A stretch of 64,000 bases of DNA. It comes from Polaromonas sp. Its GTDB lineage: Bacteria > Pseudomonadota > Gammaproteobacteria > Burkholderiales > Burkholderiaceae_C. A program made the translations under genes and the position numbers. Location: contig NZ_JAQSDL010000043.1 of NCBI RefSeq assembly GCF_029945895.1, forward strand, positions 62,001-126,000, read 5' to 3'. Under the pieces are notes generated by a model. That model was given only the letters and a program-made list of their open reading frames with translations. It did not search any database and had not been told where the DNA came from. Positions 43,365-52,123 of this stretch are shown here, one piece after another; the first letter of the stretch is position 1, and the number at the start of each line of letters is the position of its first letter.

Positions 43365-44453
43365 TTATTCATGGTAGTCCAGCGACTGGTAGCCATGACG
43401 CTTGACCAGTTCGTCCCGTTCTGCCGATTTGAGATCTTCCCTGACCATCTCTGCTACAAGTTCTTTAAATGTGATTTTGGGTGTCCAGCCGAGCTTTTCC
43501 TTTGCTTTGGAGGCATCACCAAGCAAAGTTTCCACCTCGGTAGGTCGGAAGTAACGGGGGTCCACCGCCACGATGCACTTTCCAGTGGCGTCGTAGCCCT
43601 TTTCCTCCACACCCTCCCCCTCCCAACGCACATTGATACCAAGTTCCTCGGCTGCAAAATTCACAAAATCCCGCACGCTGTACTGCATGCCGGTGGCAAT
43701 GACGAAGTCCTCAGCCGTATCCTGCTGCAACATCAGCCACTGCATTTCTATGTAATCTTTTGCGTGCCCCCAATCCCGCTTTGCATCGAGGTTTCCCAGA
43801 TACATTCGGTCCTGCAAACCCAGCTTGATGCGGGCCATGGCTCGCGTGATTTTCCGGGTAACGAAATTTTCGCCACGTACCGGTGATTCATGGTTGAAAA
43901 GGATTCCGTTGCACGCGTAAATTCCATATGCTTCGCGGTAATTGACGGTGATCCAGTAGGCATAGAGTTTGGCCACGGCATAGGGGCTGCGCGGATAAAA
44001 CGGCGTCGTCTCACGCTGCGGAATCTCCTGAACCAATCCGTACAGTTCGGAAGTGGAAGCTTGGTAAAACCGCGTTTTACGCTCCAGGCCCAGAATGCGA
44101 ATCGCCTCAAGAATGCGAAGCGTGCCAATTCCATCGACATCTGCCGTGTACTCAGGACTTTCAAAGCTCACGGCCACATGGCTTTGCGCAGCCAGGTTGT
44201 AGATTTCATCGGGCTGAGTCTGCTGAATAATCCGGATCAAGTTAGACGAGTCAGTCAGATCACCATGATGCAGAAACAGGCGCACCCCTTGCGTGTGAGG
44301 ATCCCGATATAGATGATCTATGCGCGCTGTATTGAAGGAAGAGGCCCGGCGCTTGATGCCGTGCACGATATAGCCCTTCTCCAGAAGAAATTCCGTCAGA
44401 TACGATCCGTCCTGCCCGGTGATGCCCGTGATCAGCGCGATCTTTGGTTTCAT
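43365..44453 (-). CDS. gmd: GDP-mannose 4,6-dehydratase
   Basis: A 362-residue Gmd with [84 protein letters not shown] (catalytic Tyr-x3-Lys), [17 protein letters not shown] and [17 protein letters not shown]. It makes GDP-4-keto-6-deoxymannose from the GDP-mannose of ManC. The ATG at 44453 has AGGTGA ahead; a GTG nine bases upstream is less likely. Neither fucose synthase (fcl), perosamine aminotransferase nor rmd was clearly found, so the fate of the intermediate is open, but the methyltransferase at 42089 and the divergent SDR at 21868 are candidates. Confidence 0.95.
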   Translation of the reverse strand: MKPKIALITGITGQDGSYLTEFLLEKGYIVHGIKRRASSFNTARIDHLYRDPHTQGVRLFLHHGDLTDSSNLIRIIQQTQPDEIYNLAAQSHVAVSFESPEYTADVDGIGTLRILEAIRILGLERKTRFYQASTSELYGLVQEIPQRETTPFYPRSPYAVAKLYAYWITVNYREAYGIYACNGILFNHESPVRGENFVTRKITRAMARIKLGLQDRMYLGNLDAKRDWGHAKDYIEMQWLMLQQDTAEDFVIATGMQYSVRDFVNFAAEELGINVRWEGEGVEEKGYDATGKCIVAVDPRYFRPTEVETLLGDASKAKEKLGWTPKITFKELVAEMVREDLKSAERDELVKRHGYQSLDYHE

Positions 44454-44465
44454 GTCATTCACCTT

Positions 44466-45914
44466 TTAGTTTCGTCCGTAAGTATCTTCAAACCGCAAAA
44501 TATCATCCTCACCCAAATAACTGCCGGACTGAACTTCGATTATTTCCAAAGGGATACTCCCGGGGTTGACCAACCTGTGCATCTCACCCAGGGGGATATA
44601 GGTCGACTGGTTCTCTGTGAGGAGAACGACCTTGTTGCCGCAGGTCACCTCTGCAGTTCCCTTGACCACAATCCAGTGCTCAGCCCGATGGTGGTGTTTT
44701 TGCAAGCTCAGACTCGCACCCGGCTTGACCATGATGCGTTTGACTTTAAAGCGTTGGGCTTCGTCGATGCTGTCAAACCAGCCCCAAGGGCGGTGAACCT
44801 TTCGATGCAGGCCAAGTTCAGCACGTTTTTGGGCATCCAGCAGTCCCACAATTTTCTTGACATCCTGGCTTTGTTTGCGATCTGCCACCAGCACAGCGTC
44901 GGCAGTTTCGATAATGACGAGGTCGCTGACACCGACTGCGGTCACCAGCCGGTTGCTGGCGTGGACAAGCGTGTTGCTGGTATCTACCAGCAGGGTATCC
45001 CCTTGAGTTACATTGCCATGTGCATCCTGGACACCGACTTGCCAAACGGCATTCCAGGCTCCCAGATCGCTCCAGCCGGCATTGAGCGGAACCATGTGCG
45101 CCGGAAAGGCCGAGCCAGGGCATTTCTCCATCACCGCGTAGTCGATTGAATCACCGGGAACTGCCGTAAAAAGGGATTTGTCCGGGCGAATAAAACGCGA
45201 GTCTATCGTTCTGCCTGACCACGCCCTCTGGGTTGACTCGGCAATATCTGGCCGGAAATGCGTCAGCGCCTTGAGCCAGACACTCGCTCTCAGCACAAAC
45301 ATGCCACTATTCCAGAAGAAATTGCCGCTCGCCAGATAGCTGATGGCAGTTTCGATATCTGGCTTTTCTACAAATTTGGCCACCCGATATCCACCCTGAG
45401 TGCTCGCCACTTCTTCATGCTGGATATAGCCGTACCCGGTTTCGGGTGTATCCGGTGTGACGCCAAGCACAACAATAGCGCCATCGGCAGCGGCACGAAT
45501 GCCCTGCTGCAATGCAGTCGTAAAGGCAACCATGTCGGTCACGGCTTGATCGGCCGGGCTCACCACCAAAATGGGATCGTGTCCATTTTGCGAAGCCTCC
45601 AGGGCGGCCAGCGTTAACGCGGGTGCAGTATTTCTGCCCGCTGGCTCAAGCAACAAGGTGGCGTCATTTTGTTCAATGTCGCGCAATTGATCCAGCGCGA
45701 GAAATCGGTGCTCTTCATTGGTGACAACCAACGCTTGCCCTAGGAGAATATCGTCCGCCTGTAGTTCGTTGATACGCAGAAGTGCTTGCTGAAACAGGCT
45801 GTGAGTCCCCGAGAGAACCAGGAACTGTTTGGGAAAGCCTGCGCGCGATAAAGGCCAAAGACGAGTACCCGAACCACCACAGAGTACAACCGGCCTTACT
45901 GAAAGAACTGTCAT
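44466..45914 (-). CDS. manC: Mannose-1-phosphate guanylyltransferase / mannose-6-phosphate isomerase
   Basis: A 482-residue bifunctional-type enzyme: nucleotidyltransferase domain with LCGGSGTRLWPLSRAGFPKQFL at the N-terminus, VSPADQAVTD and FVEKPDIETAISYL, and a C-terminal cupin isomerase domain from about 360 (RPWGWFDSI, LQKHHHRAEHWIVVKG, NQSTYIPLGEMHRL). It produces GDP-mannose for gmd, whose ATG is 12 bases after the stop. The ATG at 45914 is chosen since further upstream sequence is a GC-rich, palindrome-bearing leader and not protein-like. Confidence 0.94.
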   Translation of the reverse strand: MTVLSVRPVVLCGGSGTRLWPLSRAGFPKQFLVLSGTHSLFQQALLRINELQADDILLGQALVVTNEEHRFLALDQLRDIEQNDATLLLEPAGRNTAPALTLAALEASQNGHDPILVVSPADQAVTDMVAFTTALQQGIRAAADGAIVVLGVTPDTPETGYGYIQHEEVASTQGGYRVAKFVEKPDIETAISYLASGNFFWNSGMFVLRASVWLKALTHFRPDIAESTQRAWSGRTIDSRFIRPDKSLFTAVPGDSIDYAVMEKCPGSAFPAHMVPLNAGWSDLGAWNAVWQVGVQDAHGNVTQGDTLLVDTSNTLVHASNRLVTAVGVSDLVIIETADAVLVADRKQSQDVKKIVGLLDAQKRAELGLHRKVHRPWGWFDSIDEAQRFKVKRIMVKPGASLSLQKHHHRAEHWIVVKGTAEVTCGNKVVLLTENQSTYIPLGEMHRLVNPGSIPLEIIEVQSGSYLGEDDILRFEDTYGRN

Positions 45915-45929
45915 AGGGTCATTTTTTTC

Positions 45930-45980
45930 AACTCGGCGCCCCGACGGCCCCCCCGAGCGCCCACCGGCGCCGGTGCGCAC
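45930..45980. other. GC-rich palindromic leader before manC
   Basis: Within the 100 bases between the UDP-glucose dehydrogenase stop codon region and manC there is a short GC-rich island containing a perfect 14-base palindrome, CACCGGCGCCGGTG (45962-45975). A further imperfect hairpin lies between CTCGG and CCGAG (about 45931-45956), with seven T nearby on the plus strand. It stands out from the A+T-rich locus. It may act as an mRNA structure or attenuator in either direction; no standard class matches. Confidence 0.35.
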
Positions 45981-46014
45981 TCGTTTGATCGGCCAGCTTC
46001 GCTTGTAAAAATTG

Positions 46015-47187
46015 TCATGAATCGCTCCCAAACAAGTCGCGGGTGAAAACTTTAGCCTTCACATCCGATAGCATAGGCGTCATCCGATTAGCAATTATTA
46101 CATCCGACTCGCGCTTGAAAGCCTCCAAATCATTTACCACGCGGGAATGAAAGAACTCGGTTTGCTTGAGTACGGGCTCATGCACGATGACCTCAACGCC
46201 CTTGGCCTTGATTCGCTTCATGACGCCCTGGATGCTGGAGGACCGGAAGTTGTCCGATCCCGACTTCATGGTCAGGCGATATATGCCAACAGTTTTCGGA
46301 TTTTTCCGGAGAATCGAATCAGCGATGAAATCTTTCCGCGTGGTATTCGACTCAACGATGGCGTGGATAAGACTCTGCGGCACATCGCGGTAATTCGCCA
46401 AAAGCTGCTTGGTGTCTTTGGGCAAGCAGTAGCCCCCATAGCCAAACGACGGGTTGTTATAGTGAGTACCAATGCGTGGATCTAAACCCACTCCGTCAAT
46501 AATCTGCCGCGTGTCCAGCCCATGCATCGCCGCATAGGTGTCCAGCTCGTTAAAGTAGGCAACGCGCATGGCGAGGAAAGTGTTGGCAAACAGTTTGATT
46601 GCCTCCGCCTCCGTACTGTCTGTCAATAACACTGCGATATCGGTTTTTAGCGCCCCTTGTTTCAACAGGCCGGCAAAGGTTTGGGCTCTTGCAGACTTTT
46701 CCCCCACGACAATGCGCGACGGATATAAATTGTCGTACAAGGCGGTGCCTTCACGAAGGAATTCGGGGGAGAAAATTATGTTTTCACAGTTAAATCGAAC
46801 CTTGACGCCGGAGGTGTACCCGACGGGCACCGTGGATTTCACAATCATCACTGCCGTCGGATTGATAGCCATCACATCCCGGATGACTGATTCGATGGAT
46901 TCGGTATTGAAGTAATTGGTTTCTGGATCGTAGTCTGTGGGAGTTGCAATAACCACAAAATCCGCATCCTTATAAGCATCATTTTTGTCGAGTGTGGCGC
47001 GAAGGTTGAGAGAATGGTTTTGCAGGTAGCTTTCAATTTCGACGTCCTCAATCGGTGACAATCTTCGATTGAGAAAATCCACTTTAGACGCAACAATATC
47101 CAGCGCAACGACTTCGTTGTGCTGAGCCAATAAAACAGCGTTGGCCAATCCAACGTAACCGGTTCCAGCAATGGCGATTTTCATCAT
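46015..47187 (-). CDS. ugd: UDP-glucose 6-dehydrogenase
   Basis: A 390-residue nucleotide-sugar dehydrogenase that oxidises UDP-glucose to UDP-glucuronate. The N-terminal Rossmann motif is [18 protein letters not shown], followed by [54 protein letters not shown], and the catalytic Cys in [19 protein letters not shown]. The form is the shorter Ugd type of enteric and Burkholderiales polysaccharide loci. Start ATG 47187 (next codon also ATG). Its product feeds the UXS-like enzyme at 25855 or is used directly as glucuronate. It is the first gene after a 426-base non-coding gap. Confidence 0.93.
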   Translation of the reverse strand: MMKIAIAGTGYVGLANAVLLAQHNEVVALDIVASKVDFLNRRLSPIEDVEIESYLQNHSLNLRATLDKNDAYKDADFVVIATPTDYDPETNYFNTESIESVIRDVMAINPTAVMIVKSTVPVGYTSGVKVRFNCENIIFSPEFLREGTALYDNLYPSRIVVGEKSARAQTFAGLLKQGALKTDIAVLLTDSTEAEAIKLFANTFLAMRVAYFNELDTYAAMHGLDTRQIIDGVGLDPRIGTHYNNPSFGYGGYCLPKDTKQLLANYRDVPQSLIHAIVESNTTRKDFIADSILRKNPKTVGIYRLTMKSGSDNFRSSSIQGVMKRIKAKGVEVIVHEPVLKQTEFFHSRVVNDLEAFKRESDVIIANRMTPMLSDVKAKVFTRDLFGSDS

Positions 47188-47613
47188 TGATTCTTTGTTT
47201 GAGTTCGCCAAATAGGTTTGTGCAATCCCTTTGGGTAAAAACTTCGATTTTCGCGAATAAATCCAAAAATCGCGCCTTTGTCGCGGATGGTCGCTTTGCC
47301 ACGCATGTCACCCTTGGGCTCGCACACCACCGGCAGTGCTGATTCCATTAAGAGACTGATATCGCGCCACGCTAGAGCGGTGCAATGCAGAAACGCGGAA
47401 ACCGCCCGAGAAAAAACAGTAACGTCACTCACCAGATTAACGACTCATATATGTGTCAGCGGCAACTCAGACTGCCAAGAGCCAGATAAGGGACTAAGTG
47501 AATGAGTACTGAATTTGCCGGCATAGACACCGCATTCGAAGCAACTCACTTTGCAGCTGGCACCGGCATTACATATGGGCATCATGAAAACGACAGACGC
47601 CCCACTTCATGAT
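47188..47613. other. Non-coding gap between wzz and ugd
   Basis: No convincing gene is seen in these 426 bases on either strand; the short open frames give low-complexity or unfamiliar peptides. There is an inverted repeat ATCATGAA...TTCATGAT (about 47582-47614) just after the wzz stop, with an eight-base stem and long loop but no T run. It probably holds the promoter for the ugd-to-flippase genes, but no clear -35/-10 pair or ops/JUMPStart element was recognised. Confidence 0.4.
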
Positions 47614-48489
47614 TTATTTACTCAGCCCCAACGAAGCAAGAAGGCGCATTTGTTTTTTTGCCACCTCCGGATCTTTCGCAGCCTCGCGCCAAGCATGAAG
47701 CAAGAAAATCCACAGCAACAATGCAACTCCGCTTCCAAGCGCCGCGAGCACTGCCATCACGCTCTTTTTCGGTGCGACAGGATGCGTGGGTAATGTAGGC
47801 GGCTGTACCACCGTGTCACGCGTAAACCCCTTGAGAGACCGGGTAAAGGTGAGCACATCTGCTTGATAACGTGCCTGCAACTCACCCACCGCCACCATGC
47901 CGAGTCCGGCCTCACCAAACGTCAGAGGTTTATTCAAGGCGGTAGCCCCCTGCGCAGTTAGCCTACCTAGAAGGTTGTTAACCGACTTCAGCGACTCGTT
48001 CGCAAATACCAGTCGCCGCTCCAGCTCAGCGCGCTCCTGCTCTCCTGGCACGCTACTTTTAAGCCAGCTGTCAATAACCGCATTTGCGATGCCTTGCGCA
48101 CCGCTGGGTTTATTGGCAGTCACTTCGAGGCGAAGCAATCCATCCTTGCCTACCGTAGTCTTAATTTGACCCGCCAAGTCCGCTCTGGCAAATTGCAGCG
48201 GTTGTCCAGCGTATAACTTAAGCGACTCAATGACCGGATCCAATACTACCGGCGAAACCATAAGCGCGGCGGCTTGCGTAGTCTGTGCTGCCGTCACTGC
48301 CGCGCTTGCTGTTGGCGTAGCTAGAGACAAGATCGCCTGACTGGTAAAGCTCTGCGGCAACGTGTAACCAAAACCCAACGTCAAAAGCCCAACAGCAATA
48401 GGCCCCAAAATCAACAACTTGAGATTTTTTGATGCCACGATCAATAAATCAAGCAGGCTCAGACCTTCTTTTTCTGTATCCAATTCCAT
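47614..48489 (-). CDS. Wzz-like chain length determinant
   Basis: A 291-residue inner-membrane protein with one membrane segment near residues 28-48 (LLILGPIAVGLLTLGFGYTLP), a long periplasmic region with helical, charged stretches (GEQERAELERRLVFANESLKSVNN) and a second segment near 245-265 (VMAVLAALGSGVALLLWIFLLH), followed by a short basic tail. The PTLPTHPVAPKKSVMAVLA proline-rich part before the second segment is the Wzz signature. It sets the number of repeat units added by Wzy. No C-terminal tyrosine kinase is fused. Confidence 0.87.
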   Translation of the reverse strand: MELDTEKEGLSLLDLLIVASKNLKLLILGPIAVGLLTLGFGYTLPQSFTSQAILSLATPTASAAVTAAQTTQAAALMVSPVVLDPVIESLKLYAGQPLQFARADLAGQIKTTVGKDGLLRLEVTANKPSGAQGIANAVIDSWLKSSVPGEQERAELERRLVFANESLKSVNNLLGRLTAQGATALNKPLTFGEAGLGMVAVGELQARYQADVLTFTRSLKGFTRDTVVQPPTLPTHPVAPKKSVMAVLAALGSGVALLLWIFLLHAWREAAKDPEVAKKQMRLLASLGLSK

Positions 48490-48531
48490 TATTCACCCCT
48501 AACTGCTTATTATCTACGGAAACCAGATCAC

Positions 48532-49077
48532 TCAAACACTCGAGACTCCGCTGAGAGAGGTGCCCTCCTGATCTTTGATCGACAGCTTTGGAAGGCTACC
48601 ACCCAAAGGCCACTCGATAGCCAAAACAGGATCATTCCAAGCGATGCAGCGTTCATGACGTGGGTTGTAGTAGTCACTGGTTTTATACAAAAAATCTGCT
48701 GTGTTGCTCAAAGTAAAAAATCCGTGCGCAAAGCCTGGAGGAATCCAGAGTTGGCGGCGATTTGCTTCCGACAGCTCTACGCCCACCCACCGCCCAAACG
48801 TGGCCGATGACCTGCGCAGGTCGACCGCCACATCGAACACAGCGCCACTTACAACCCTCACCAATTTTCCCTGTGATTGCTCTACCTGGTAGTGCAAGCC
48901 ACGCAGCACGCCCCTCCCTGACCGCGAGTGATTGTCTTGCACGAACTGAACGCCCATCCCCGTGGCGTCTTCAAATGTCTTCTGATTGAAGCTCTCGAAG
49001 AAGAACCCGCGCTCGTCACTAAATACTTGGGGCTCAAGAATCAGAACATCTGCGAGACAGGTCGCTGTCACTCTCAT
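48532..49077 (-). CDS. rmlC: dTDP-4-dehydrorhamnose 3,5-epimerase
   Basis: A 181-residue cupin enzyme of dTDP-L-rhamnose synthesis. Signatures are [45 protein letters not shown] with the catalytic His, [33 protein letters not shown] and [14 protein letters not shown]. Length is normal. The ATG at 49077 overlaps the rmlA stop (ATGA). It is the last of the rml genes. Confidence 0.96.
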   Translation of the reverse strand: MRVTATCLADVLILEPQVFSDERGFFFESFNQKTFEDATGMGVQFVQDNHSRSGRGVLRGLHYQVEQSQGKLVRVVSGAVFDVAVDLRRSSATFGRWVGVELSEANRRQLWIPPGFAHGFFTLSNTADFLYKTSDYYNPRHERCIAWNDPVLAIEWPLGGSLPKLSIKDQEGTSLSGVSSV

Positions 49078-49961
49078 ACCGGCTCACCCTCCCGAAGCAG
49101 CCCGGTCAAATATTGCCCATACCCGCTTTTGGCGAGAGGCTCGGCCAGCCTTTCGAGTTGTGCGTTGTCAATAAATCCGTTGCGCCAGGCTATTTCCTCT
49201 ATGCAGGCAATTTTGAGACCCTGCCGATGCTCCAGCGTTGCAATGAACTGCCCAGCCTCCATCAGGCTGTCGTGGGTTCCCGTGTCCAGCCACGCGTAGC
49301 CCCGCTGCATGATTTGCACCTTGAGCTGAGCCCGCTCGAGATAGGCCTGATTGACGGAGGTGATTTCAAGTTCGCCGCGCGCACTGGGTTTAATCGATTT
49401 GGCGATCTCGACAACCTGATGATCGTAGAAGTACAGGCCGGTGACGGCGTAATTACTTTTCGGTCGCAGCGGTTTTTCCTCGATGCTAACCGCCTTTCCG
49501 GCCGCATCGAAAGATACGACGCCGTAGCGTTGGGGGTCCTGTACGTGATAGGCAAAGACCGTGGCGCCAACTTCCTGCAGGTCGGCATTCATCAGCAATT
49601 TGTGCAGGTCGTGTCCATAAAAAATATTATCGCCGAGCACGAGCGCGCTGGGCGCGCCAGACAGAAACTCTTCGCCAAGGACGAAGGCCTGCGCCAGTCC
49701 GTCGGGACTCGGTTGTACAGCATATTGAAGCTTCATGCCCCATTGCGAACCATCACCCAGCAGTTGCTCGAAGCGCGGGGTGTCCTGCGGCGTACTGACG
49801 ATGAGCACCTCGCGGATACCCGCAATCATCAGCGTGCTCAGCGGGTAATACACCATGGGCTTGTCGTAGACCGGCAGCAACTGCTTGCTGATGGCTAGGG
49901 TGGCCGGGTGAAGGCGGGTGCCGGAGCCGCCGGCGAGGACAATGCCTTTGCGTTGAGTCAT
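49074..49961 (-). CDS. rmlA: Glucose-1-phosphate thymidylyltransferase
   Basis: A 295-residue enzyme that makes dTDP-glucose from glucose-1-phosphate. Motifs are [38 protein letters not shown] (start of the nucleotide-binding region), [34 protein letters not shown] and [15 protein letters not shown]. The ATG at 49961 begins the conserved N-terminus; upstream codons overlap rmlD and are not conserved. The start is 10 bases after the rmlD stop. Confidence 0.96.
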   Translation of the reverse strand: MTQRKGIVLAGGSGTRLHPATLAISKQLLPVYDKPMVYYPLSTLMIAGIREVLIVSTPQDTPRFEQLLGDGSQWGMKLQYAVQPSPDGLAQAFVLGEEFLSGAPSALVLGDNIFYGHDLHKLLMNADLQEVGATVFAYHVQDPQRYGVVSFDAAGKAVSIEEKPLRPKSNYAVTGLYFYDHQVVEIAKSIKPSARGELEITSVNQAYLERAQLKVQIMQRGYAWLDTGTHDSLMEAGQFIATLEHRQGLKIACIEEIAWRNGFIDNAQLERLAEPLAKSGYGQYLTGLLREGEPV

Positions 49962-49971
49962 GGATAGGTCG

Positions 49972-50868
49972 TCAGATAATTTCTGCCAGCATGCGGGCAA
50001 CACCTTGCTGCCACGCGGGAAGCTGCAGGTCAAAGCTGGCCTGAAGTTTAGCGGTGTTCAGGCGGGAATTACGCGGACGCATGGCCGGCGTCGGAAAAGC
50101 TGTGGTTGGAACCGGGGCCACCGCGGAAGATGGTGCCTTGAGAGCCAAGCCGGATTTCGACGCGTAATCAATGACGAAGCGCGCGTAACCGTGCCATGAA
50201 GTTTCACCGGCAGCCGCCGCATGATACGTCCCCGCAAAATCACTCACACCGTCGCGCAGTGCGCTGCGCACCATGTGAGCCGTGACATCAGCAAGCAAAT
50301 CTGCGCCGGTTGGCGCACCGTACTGGTCATTGATGACAGACAGCTGATCGCGCTCAGCAGCCAGACGCAGCATTGTTTTTGCAAAGTTGCCACCCTTCGC
50401 CGCATAAACCCAACTAGTGCGCAAAATCAGGTGCTTCGCGCAACGGGCTGTAATGCGCTGCTCGCCTTCGAGCTTGGTCCGGCCATACACATTGAGCGGC
50501 CCAGTTGGGTCGTTTTCTTCCCACGGCTTGCTGCCGGTACCGTCAAAAACGTAATCGGTCGAATAATGAACCAGCCACGCACCGACGGCGCTGGCGGCGT
50601 CGGCGAGCGCTCCCGGGGCTTCTGCGTTTACCAGATGTGCGGTCGCCGCATCGCTTTCCGCTTTGTCAACCGCAGTGTAGGCGGCGGCATTGACAATGAC
50701 ATCAGGCCGCACTTGGCGCACTGTGGCGCTGATTCCGGCCAGATCAGCGAGATCACCGCACAAATCCATGCTGCGCCGGTCCAGTGCGATGATTTCACCC
50801 AGAGGCGCCAGGCTGCGCTGCAACTCCCAGCCAACCTGGCCGCTTTTTCCAAGAAGCAGGATTTTCAT
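49972..50868 (-). CDS. rmlD: dTDP-4-dehydrorhamnose reductase
   Basis: A 298-residue SDR that carries out the last step to dTDP-L-rhamnose. It has [46 protein letters not shown], and [12 protein letters not shown] with the Tyr-x3-Lys pair. [13 protein letters not shown] near the C-terminus is also typical. The ATG at 50868 overlaps the end of rmlB by 4 bases (ATGA). Confidence 0.96.
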   Translation of the reverse strand: MKILLLGKSGQVGWELQRSLAPLGEIIALDRRSMDLCGDLADLAGISATVRQVRPDVIVNAAAYTAVDKAESDAATAHLVNAEAPGALADAASAVGAWLVHYSTDYVFDGTGSKPWEENDPTGPLNVYGRTKLEGEQRITARCAKHLILRTSWVYAAKGGNFAKTMLRLAAERDQLSVINDQYGAPTGADLLADVTAHMVRSALRDGVSDFAGTYHAAAAGETSWHGYARFVIDYASKSGLALKAPSSAVAPVPTTAFPTPAMRPRNSRLNTAKLQASFDLQLPAWQQGVARMLAEII

Positions 50869-51968
50869 GCGGCGGTCACGCCGGCGTAATGGGCGTCCAC
50901 CCAGTCCCTGTATACCCCGCTTTGAACATGCGCCACCCACTCTGCGTGGGCCAGGTACCACAGCACAGTCTTGCGTATGCCGGTTTCAAATGTTTCTGCA
51001 GGCGTCCAGCCGAGCTCACGCTGGATTTTTCCGGCGTCGATGGCGTAGCGGCGGTCATGGCCCGGGCGGTCCTTGACATAGCTGATCTGCTCACGGTAAT
51101 GCTTTCCATCGGAACGCGGCCGAAGTTCGTCGAGCAGGTCGCAGACGATGTTCACAATGGCGATGTTGGGCTTCTCATTCCAGCCGCCGACGTTGTAGAC
51201 CTCGCCCGACTTGCCGGCTTCGAGCACACGGCGGATTGCGCTGCAATGGTCTTTCACGTAAAGCCAGTCGCGCACCTGCATGCCGTCGCCATAGACCGGC
51301 AGGGGTTTGCCGGCCAGCGCATTCACAATCATCAGGGGAATCAGTTTTTCGGGGAAATGACAGGGGCCGTAGTTGTTGCTGCAGTTGGTAGTGAGCACCG
51401 GCAAACCATAGGTATGGTGGTAGGCACGTACCAGATGGTCGCTGGCGGCCTTGCTGGCGGAATAGGGGCTGTTGGGCTCGTATCGGTGCGTTTCCGTAAA
51501 GGCGGCCTCACCTGGTGCAAGTGAGCCGTATACCTCGTCAGTGGAGACATGCAGGAAGCGGAAAGCCGCTTGGTCAACGCCCTCACCCCCAGCCCCTCTC
51601 CCGCTTGCAGGCGAGGGGAGCGAATTCCAATAGGCCCGAACAGCCTCCAGCAAGCGGAAGGTGCCCACAATGTTGGTCTGGATGAAATCTTCCGGGCTTG
51701 AGATGGACCGGTCGACATGGGATTCGGCCGCAAAATTGATGATGGCGCGCGGCTGGTGCCGCACCAGTAGCTCACCCACCAGCGCGCTGTCACCAATGTC
51801 ACCTTTGACAAAAATATGCCGCGGATCGTCCCGCAATGTCGCCAGGGTTTCCATGTTGCCGGCATAAGTGAGTTTGTCCAGGTTGATGACCGGTTCGTCG
51901 CGCCCGGCCAGCCAGTCAAGAACAAAATTGCCGCCAATGAAGCCCGCGCCGCCCGTAACCACAATCAT
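50865..51968 (-). CDS. rmlB: dTDP-glucose 4,6-dehydratase
   Basis: A 367-residue SDR with [42 protein letters not shown], and [22 protein letters not shown] (catalytic Tyr-x3-Lys). Residues about 117-130 ([13 protein letters not shown]) are not part of the usual protein; they are encoded by a GC-rich palindromic repeat inserted in frame between YWNSL and [10 protein letters not shown]. The frame is kept and motifs on both sides are intact, so the enzyme is probably active. It starts the rmlBDAC operon, downstream of a terminator. Confidence 0.95.
   Translation of the reverse strand: MIVVTGGAGFIGGNFVLDWLAGRDEPVINLDKLTYAGNMETLATLRDDPRHIFVKGDIGDSALVGELLVRHQPRAIINFAAESHVDRSISSPEDFIQTNIVGTFRLLEAVRAYWNSLPSPASGRGAGGEGVDQAAFRFLHVSTDEVYGSLAPGEAAFTETHRYEPNSPYSASKAASDHLVRAYHHTYGLPVLTTNCSNNYGPCHFPEKLIPLMIVNALAGKPLPVYGDGMQVRDWLYVKDHCSAIRRVLEAGKSGEVYNVGGWNEKPNIAIVNIVCDLLDELRPRSDGKHYREQISYVKDRPGHDRRYAIDAGKIQRELGWTPAETFETGIRKTVLWYLAHAEWVAHVQSGVYRDWVDAHYAGVTAA
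51579..51620. repeat. REP-like palindromic element inside rmlB
   Basis: CCTCACCCCCAGCCCCTCTC followed by CCGC, a short spacer, and GCGAGGGGAG forms an imperfect hairpin. Its sequence resembles the CCCTCACCCC...GGGAGAGGGGAG elements that are dispersed between genes in many beta- and gamma-proteobacteria. Here it lies in frame within rmlB and codes for about 14 extra residues. Only one copy is seen in the window. Confidence 0.75.
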
Positions 51969-52074
51969 GAGCCAGTCCCTCTATCTCTCCATACACCTGC
52001 GCCGCTTGACGCCCGATTGCATTATGCCTTTGGCGCTCACGCCAACACCTGTCTTCGCCGCCGGCTGCACAAAC

Positions 52075-52105
52075 AAAAAAATCGCTCACCTGGAGCGATT
52101 TTTTC
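52075..52105 (-). terminator. Rho-independent terminator
   Basis: ATCGCTC (52081-52087) pairs with GAGCGAT (52093-52099) around a five-base loop. It is flanked by six A on one side and six T on the other, so it can work in both directions. On the minus strand it ends the fatty acyl-CoA reductase transcript and insulates rmlB. Confidence 0.85.
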
Positions 52106-52123
52106 GGGCAGTCGCCAGAGCCG

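Noticed and set aside
47184-47432. A possible 82-residue protein on the minus strand upstream of ugd.
   Set aside because: No family motif, no good Shine-Dalgarno, and it overlaps the ugd start region; treated as non-coding.
10592-52000. An ops/JUMPStart element for RfaH control of the locus.
   Set aside because: The core GGCGGTAG was not found in a suitable upstream position on the minus strand.
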